A stretch of 9,623 nt of DNA from an uncultured Eubacterium sp. (GTDB taxonomy: Bacteria; Bacillota; Clostridia; Lachnospirales; CAG-274), in the NCBI GenBank assembly GCA_900545305.1, contig UQYD01000055.1, forward strand, positions 1-9,623, read 5' to 3'. A model generated the notes under the pieces. The model did not search any database and was not told the origin of the DNA. It was given only the letters and a program-made list of their open reading frames with translations. This document shows, one piece after another, positions 5,771-9,623 of this stretch; the stretch's first letter is position 1; each line of letters begins with the position of its first letter. A program made the position numbers and the translations under genes.

Positions 5771-7114
5771 ATGAATAATTCTTCAACAGACAATATTTAT
5801 TGTCTTGACGGTAAAATCCCTGTTAAACAGGCTATTCCATTTGGTTTACAGCACATTTTAGCAATGTTTGTTGCAAATATTGCTCCTATATTCATTGTGG
5901 CTGGAGCTTGTGGTTTATCTAGTGAACAAAGTGCTATGCTTATTCAAAGTGCTATGCTTATTGCAGGTATCGGTACTTTAATACAGCTTTTCCCTCTTTG
6001 GAAAATCGGTTCTGGTCTTCCCATTGTAATGGGTATCAGTTTCACTTTTGTTTCTATTATGTGTTTTGTAGGTCCAACTTATGGTTATAACGCCATTGTA
6101 GGTGCAGTATTAGTCGGTGGTTTAATAGAAGGTGTTTTAGGTCTTTTAGCTAAATACTGGCTTAAACTTATTACTCCTATTGTTTCTGCAAGTGTTGTAA
6201 CAGCTATTGGTTTTTCATTGTTATCTGTAGGTGCAGCATCTTTCGGTGGTGGTAGTGGTAGCGAAAACTTTGGTTCTATTACTAACTGGGTTTTAGGCTC
6301 TATTACTTTATTATGCTGTATCTTGTTCAACATATTTGCTAAATCATATTGGAAACAGCTTTCTGTTTTATTTGGTCTTATTGTAGGTTACATTGTTGCT
6401 ATATTTATGGGTGTAGTTGATTTTTCTGCTTTAAATAGCACATCAATAGTTACATTGCCATCTATTATGCCATTTAAGCCGGAATTTAATATTAATGCTA
6501 TTATTTCAGTAACATTAATATTCCTTGTATCTGCTACTGAAACTATTGGCGATACATCAGCCCTTGCTGCAACTGGTCTTAATCGTAATACTACAGTAAA
6601 AGAAACTTCAGGCTCTATTGCCTGTGACGGTTTCATTAGTGCCCTTTCATCAGTTTTTGGCTGTCTTCCTATTACATCATTTAGTCAGAATGTAGGACTT
6701 ATAGCAATGACTAAGGTTGTTAATAGATATGCTATTGCTGCCGGTGCTATAATTATGATTCTTGCTGGTTTCTGCCCTATTTTCGGTTCTTTACTTGCAA
6801 CTTTACCTGATGCAGTATTAGGTGGTTGTACTCTTATGATGTTTGGTAATATAGTTATTAGTGGGTTACAGATGATTAGTGGTTGTGGTTATTCTCAGAG
6901 AAATATTACAATCGCAGCCCTTTCATTAAGTATTGGTATTGGATTTACTCAAGTACCGGAAATCTTCAGCATATTCCCACAGATAATTGAAAATGTATTT
7001 TCTGAAAACTGTGTTGCTGTTGTTTTCATTGTAGCTATTGTATTAAACCTTATTTTACCTAAAAATATGGAAGCAAAAGTAATTAAAGAAACTGTGGACA
7101 CAGAAAATAAATAA
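5771..7114 (+). CDS. pbuX: Xanthine permease, NCS2 (NAT) family
   Basis: This is an inner-membrane nucleobase:cation symporter of the NCS2/NAT family, predicted to import xanthine for Xpt. It has 447 residues, normal for the family, with hydrophobic segments throughout. Diagnostic features are the Gln27-His28 pair in the first membrane segment (PFGLQHILAMF), SATETIGDTSALAATG with Glu257 in a substrate-site helix, and the NAT signature QNVGLIAMTK (306-315, pattern QNxGxxxxT[RKG]). The paired xpt gene is the main reason for naming xanthine; uracil or urate permeases of the same family are alternatives. AAAGGA (5754-5759) lies 11 bases before the ATG, a rather weak, distant site, so translation may depend partly on xpt. 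The first third carries an exact 18-bp tandem repeat. A strong terminator follows. Confidence 0.9.
   Translation: MNNSSTDNIYCLDGKIPVKQAIPFGLQHILAMFVANIAPIFIVAGACGLSSEQSAMLIQSAMLIAGIGTLIQLFPLWKIGSGLPIVMGISFTFVSIMCFVGPTYGYNAIVGAVLVGGLIEGVLGLLAKYWLKLITPIVSASVVTAIGFSLLSVGAASFGGGSGSENFGSITNWVLGSITLLCCILFNIFAKSYWKQLSVLFGLIVGYIVAIFMGVVDFSALNSTSIVTLPSIMPFKPEFNINAIISVTLIFLVSATETIGDTSALAATGLNRNTTVKETSGSIACDGFISALSSVFGCLPITSFSQNVGLIAMTKVVNRYAIAAGAIIMILAGFCPIFGSLLATLPDAVLGGCTLMMFGNIVISGLQMISGCGYSQRNITIAALSLSIGIGFTQVPEIFSIFPQIIENVFSENCVAVVFIVAIVLNLILPKNMEAKVIKETVDTENK
5927..5962 (+). repeat. Perfect 18-bp tandem repeat inside pbuX
   Basis: CAAAGTGCTATGCTTATT occurs twice with no gap (5927-5944 and 5945-5962). 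It is in frame and encodes QSAMLI twice in a membrane segment. The protein has normal family length through this part, so the second copy does not look like a simple added insertion. Confidence 0.95.
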
Positions 7115-7126
7115 ATCCGACGACTT

Positions 7127-7169
7127 AAAAAGGCTCACTTCCAACTAAAACAGGGAGTGAGCCTTTTTT
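7127..7169 (+). terminator. Terminator of the xpt-pbuX operon
   Basis: Bases 7132-7142 (GGCTCACTTCC) pair with 7153-7163 (GGGAGTGAGCC) around a 10-base loop, flanked by five A and six T (7164-7169). The pair 7140/7155 is U-G on the plus strand but a mismatch on the minus strand, so the hairpin is oriented for pbuX. Confidence 0.92.
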
Positions 7170-7185
7170 CATATATGCTTATACT

Positions 7186-7223
7186 AAAATCCCACTTTCC
7201 TAATTAAAGAAAAGTGGGATTTT
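7186..7223 (-). terminator. Probable terminator of pbuG
   Basis: AAAATCCCACTTT (7186-7198) pairs with AAAGTGGGATTTT (7211-7223), a 13-bp stem. On the minus strand the stem extends by U-G (7210/7199) and C-G (7209/7200), leaving an 8-base loop; on the plus strand the first of these is a mismatch. It therefore fits the convergent gene ending at 7258. The U-tract is short, so it may act together with the adjacent hairpin. Confidence 0.75.
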
Positions 7224-7257
7224 TATAATAGATAAAGTTTGTATATCAAGCCACAAA

Positions 7258-8652
7258 TTAAAGTAAGATATACTTAAGAATAAATAATATACTTAAGATA
7301 TACATTAAAATACTAATTTTCTTATTTTCTTTCTTGTTTACAAGATGTAAAACTGTGTAAGAAATTACACCCATTGAAATACCTTCTGAAATACTAGAGA
7401 AGAAAGGCATAGCAATCATACAAATGTAAGCAGGAATAGCTTCAAAAGCATCAGCGAAATCAATATTAACAATGTTAGTTACCATATAGAAACCAACAAC
7501 GATAAGTGCTGGAGCAGTTGCAAATGAAGGAATAGCAAGGAAAATTGGTGAGAAGAATAATGCTAAACCAAATAAGATTGCAGTAGTTAAAGCTGTTAAA
7601 CCTGTTCTACCACCTTCTGTTACCCCTGATGCACTTTCAATATAAGTAGTTGTTGTTGATGTACCTAAAACAGCACCAAAAGTAGTAGCAATAGCATCTG
7701 CAAGTAATGCACCCTTAATCTTTGGAAGTTTACCGTCCTTATCTAAAAGACCAGCCTTAGAAGATACCCCAATAAGAGTACCGATTGTATCAAATAAGTC
7801 TACAAATAAGAATGCAAATACAACTACGATAAAGTTTACAAGGTTGTCTTTGCCTGAAATAACATCAGTAAAGCTAATCTTAAATGCTACCTCCTTAATA
7901 TCACCTAAAGCAAAGCTTACGATACCACTAGGAATTAATGAAAAGAAACCAGCATCTGGATTAGGAACATATAAGCCAGCAACCTGACAAATAATACCTA
8001 AAATCCAAGTAGCAAGAATACCTAAAAGTATATTACCCTTTACATTCTTAGCAACTAAAACACCTGTAATAAGAGTACCGATAATCGCAAGTAATACTGT
8101 AATACCTACATCGTGCATACCTACACTACCTGCTGTAAGATTATTGGCTGTTACATAGCCATCAACAGAGAAAAGTGATAATCCATTAGTTACAATATTG
8201 GCATTCTTTAAACCAATGATTGCAATGTAAAGACCAATACCAACAGAAACGGCTGTCTTTAATGTTAAAGGAATAGCATTGAAGATTGCAGTTCTAATGT
8301 TAGTAACAGATAATAAAATGAAGATAACACCTTCTACGAATACAGCTGAAAGAGCTGTTTCCCAGCTGTAACCCATACCAAGAACTACAGTATAGGCAAA
8401 GTATGCGTTAAGTCCCATACCTGGTGCTAAGGCAAATGGATAATTGGCAAATAACGCCATAAGTAATGTACCAACAAAGGCTGAAAGTGCTGTGGCAATA
8501 AATACACCATTTGAGTTCATACCTGTTGCTGATAAGATATTAGGGTTTACTGCAAGTATATAAGCCATTGTCATAAAGACTGTAATACCGGCAAGAATTT
8601 CCGTCTTAACATCTGTGTTGTGTTCCTTAAGCTTAAAAAGCTTTTCAAACAT
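7258..8652 (-). CDS. pbuG: Hypoxanthine/guanine/adenine permease, AzgA-type NCS2 family
   Basis: This is an inner-membrane purine-base importer of the AzgA-like branch of NCS2 (PbuG and PbuO in B. subtilis, AdeP and GhxP-type in E. coli). The 464 residues start MFEKLFKLKEHNTDVKTE and then carry the family motif LAGITVFMTMAYILAVNP (20-37). The segment ALAPGMGLNAYFAY follows, then FVDLFDTIGTLIGVSSKAGLLD and LGTSTTTTYIESASGVTEGGRTGL, with Glu339 at the substrate site. Which bases it prefers cannot be decided from sequence, so the symbol is a family-level call. The ATG at 8652 follows GGGAGG (8661-8666) by 8 bases. The gene is monocistronic, with its own sigma-A promoter and only about 37 bases of leader, too short for the purine riboswitch that controls pbuG in B. 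subtilis. It converges on xpt-pbuX, making a purine salvage island. Confidence 0.9.
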   Translation of the reverse strand: MFEKLFKLKEHNTDVKTEILAGITVFMTMAYILAVNPNILSATGMNSNGVFIATALSAFVGTLLMALFANYPFALAPGMGLNAYFAYTVVLGMGYSWETALSAVFVEGVIFILLSVTNIRTAIFNAIPLTLKTAVSVGIGLYIAIIGLKNANIVTNGLSLFSVDGYVTANNLTAGSVGMHDVGITVLLAIIGTLITGVLVAKNVKGNILLGILATWILGIICQVAGLYVPNPDAGFFSLIPSGIVSFALGDIKEVAFKISFTDVISGKDNLVNFIVVVFAFLFVDLFDTIGTLIGVSSKAGLLDKDGKLPKIKGALLADAIATTFGAVLGTSTTTTYIESASGVTEGGRTGLTALTTAILFGLALFFSPIFLAIPSFATAPALIVVGFYMVTNIVNIDFADAFEAIPAYICMIAMPFFSSISEGISMGVISYTVLHLVNKKENKKISILMYILSILFILKYILL

Positions 8653-8696
8653 AGGTTGTTCCTCCCTTAAAAATATTAAATTTTACTTACCAAACA

Positions 8697-8724
8697 ATTA
8701 TATTGATTTTTCGACACAGGTCAA
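8697..8724 (-). promoter_or_regulatory. Sigma-A promoter of pbuG
   Basis: On the minus strand TTGACC (8719-8724), a 16-base spacer and TATAAT (8697-8702) put transcription start near 8689. The spacer contains TGTGTC (minus strand), which forms a widely spaced inverted repeat with GACACA upstream (8761-8766), 42 bases apart. Whether this dyad binds a regulator is unknown. Confidence 0.75.
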
Positions 8725-8847
8725 GCATAATTGTTAAATTTCTGCAAATTATGTAGCTAATGTGTCAATTTTTGGTAATAATTTTAAAATCACTACTAAC
8801 TTTTTCAACTTCTATTAATATGCCCTTTTTCACATATTTTACTTTCC

Positions 8848-8885
8848 AAAAAAAGAAGAACACCTTAATAGATGTTCTCCTTTTT
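8848..8885 (-). terminator. Terminator of cysN
   Basis: The arms 8854-8864 and 8871-8881 pair around a 6-base loop, flanked by A- and T-runs. Two positions that mismatch on the plus strand (8856/8879 and 8863/8872) become U-G and G-U pairs on the minus strand. Minus-strand RNA also ends in seven U (complement of 8848-8854). The hairpin therefore belongs to the gene ending at 8890. Confidence 0.85.
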
Positions 8886-8889
8886 AACA

Positions 8890-9623
8890 TTATTTAGATG
8901 CCTTTAAAGCAACTTTTCTGTAAGTATCAAAGTTCATCCACTTACTAAAGAACTGACTAGAACCCTCTGAGTCCTTGTATTCCTTAAGGAAGTTTTCTAC
9001 ATCTTCCTGTGAATTAACCTTTATTTCAAAACCTCTACCATTTACAACTGGAGTGTTTTCATACTTATACTGAGATACTTCAACAATATCCTTAATCTTC
9101 TTATCTCTTACACTAACAGCAACGCCATCACGAAGTACAATAATATCGAATGTATCAGGATACTTGTAACTTTCGCCCTCTGTTGGAATTTCATCACCAA
9201 TAGTGTATGTATTCTTAACCGGCTGATACTTTAATACAGATAAACTTTCTACACTATAATAGAATTCTTCAAAAATATCGCCTCTTGCCTCTAAATCACC
9301 ATTCTTAAATGATGCTCTATCAGAGAAAGAACCAGCCTTTTCGCTTAAATCTTCAACAACACCACAAGCTGATGTCATATTTGAAATCCTGTCAATAAGA
9401 ATAAGTTCGCCTAATGTCTTGTGATATTCAAATTTGTCTGCAACAATAGGTTCAGCAAGCTGAATTTCGCAAAGAGCGATACCATTCTTAGTTAATGATT
9501 CAGCCTTGATGTGTTCTCCTGTGTTTACATCAACAGCATAGTTAATCTTTTCAACTACACCTGGAATAGACTTTGTACCGAGCTTTACAATATAGTCCTT
9601 ACCAGGATATAAAGGTTCATCGT
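8890..9623 (-). CDS. cysN: Sulfate adenylyltransferase subunit 1 (CysN), C-terminal part with unusual tail
   Basis: The reading frame is open from the right edge to the stop at 8890, about 243 residues; the start lies outside the window, and the ATG at 9378 is an internal methionine. The first part, YIVKLGTKSIPGVVEKINYAV and on through NGIALCEIQLAEPIVADKF to GELILIDRISNMTSACGVVED, matches the EF-Tu-like C-terminal beta-barrel of CysN. CysN is the GTPase that with CysD activates sulfate to adenylylsulfate in the cytoplasm. E. coli CysN ends close to the GVVED point. Here about 152 more residues follow (8893-9348). The tail has no P-loop, so it is not the APS kinase (CysC) of CysNC fusions. It is fairly charged, with no membrane segment, and includes FDIIVLRDGVAVSVRDKK and a Lys/Glu-rich C-terminus. 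I do not recognise the tail. cysD would be expected upstream, outside the window. Confidence 0.82.
   Translation of the reverse strand, partial: DEPLYPGKDYIVKLGTKSIPGVVEKINYAVDVNTGEHIKAESLTKNGIALCEIQLAEPIVADKFEYHKTLGELILIDRISNMTSACGVVEDLSEKAGSFSDRASFKNGDLEARGDIFEEFYYSVESLSVLKYQPVKNTYTIGDEIPTEGESYKYPDTFDIIVLRDGVAVSVRDKKIKDIVEVSQYKYENTPVVNGRGFEIKVNSQEDVENFLKEYKDSEGSSQFFSKWMNFDTYRKVALKASK

Noticed and set aside
6085..6636. Two 82-codon minus-strand open frames inside pbuX
   Set aside because: They are antisense shadows of the permease, rich in Pro, Thr and Lys as expected when hydrophobic codons are read in reverse.
7268..7297. 11-bp direct repeat ATATACTTAAG at the 3' end of pbuG
   Set aside because: The copies are 19 bases apart, out of frame with each other, and lie in low-complexity codons of the last membrane segment; no sign of a mobile element or attachment site.
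8890..9378. A separate 162-residue gene starting at the ATG at 9378
   Set aside because: The frame is open upstream to the window edge and the upstream translation is clear CysN sequence (GELILIDRISN directly before the Met), so it is the tail of CysN.

Overview
The window is AT-rich, with strong Shine-Dalgarno sites (GGAGG and variants), consensus sigma-A promoters, U-tract terminators and proteins typical of Bacillota. The best inference is an anaerobic clostridium, probably Lachnospiraceae-like. No rRNA, tRNA, CRISPR array, insertion sequence or phage gene was seen, and gene content is ordinary core metabolism and transport.

Layout. (1) 1-300, minus: N-terminal 100 codons of a thioredoxin-reductase-like flavoprotein with its own promoter. 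(2) 398-3267, plus: a pabA-pabB-pabC operon for p-aminobenzoate (folate precursor) synthesis. Its genes overlap, and pabB and pabC very likely start at TTG and GTG rather than at the upstream ATGs. A consensus promoter is followed by a 5' leader with a complete intrinsic terminator in front of pabA. (3) 3271-4725, minus: a CstA-family carbon-starvation (peptide or pyruvate) transporter behind a perfect TTGACA-17-TATAAT promoter. (4) 4726-5160: a 435-base divergent, very AT-rich intergenic region. (5) 5161-7114, plus: xpt-pbuX, xanthine phosphoribosyltransferase and xanthine permease. (6) 7258-8652, minus: a PbuG/AzgA-type hypoxanthine/guanine/adenine permease. (7) 8890-9623, minus: the C-terminal part of CysN, the GTPase subunit of ATP sulfurylase, carrying a tail of about 150 residues that is not APS kinase.

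How the genes work together. PabA supplies ammonia from glutamine, PabB makes aminodeoxychorismate from chorismate, and PabC releases pyruvate to give p-aminobenzoate. Xpt and PbuX form a xanthine uptake and salvage pair; PbuG imports the other purine bases, so 5161-8652 is a purine salvage island. CstA, the flavoprotein and CysN look like independent neighbours.

Points of most interest: the terminator in the pabA leader, which implies premature termination or an unassigned riboregulator; the unassigned CysN tail; the absence of a recognisable purine riboswitch at both xpt-pbuX and pbuG, with an alternative hairpin near the xpt ribosome binding site; and a perfect 18-bp tandem repeat in pbuX. 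I did not find strong evidence for a wholly new multi-gene system.
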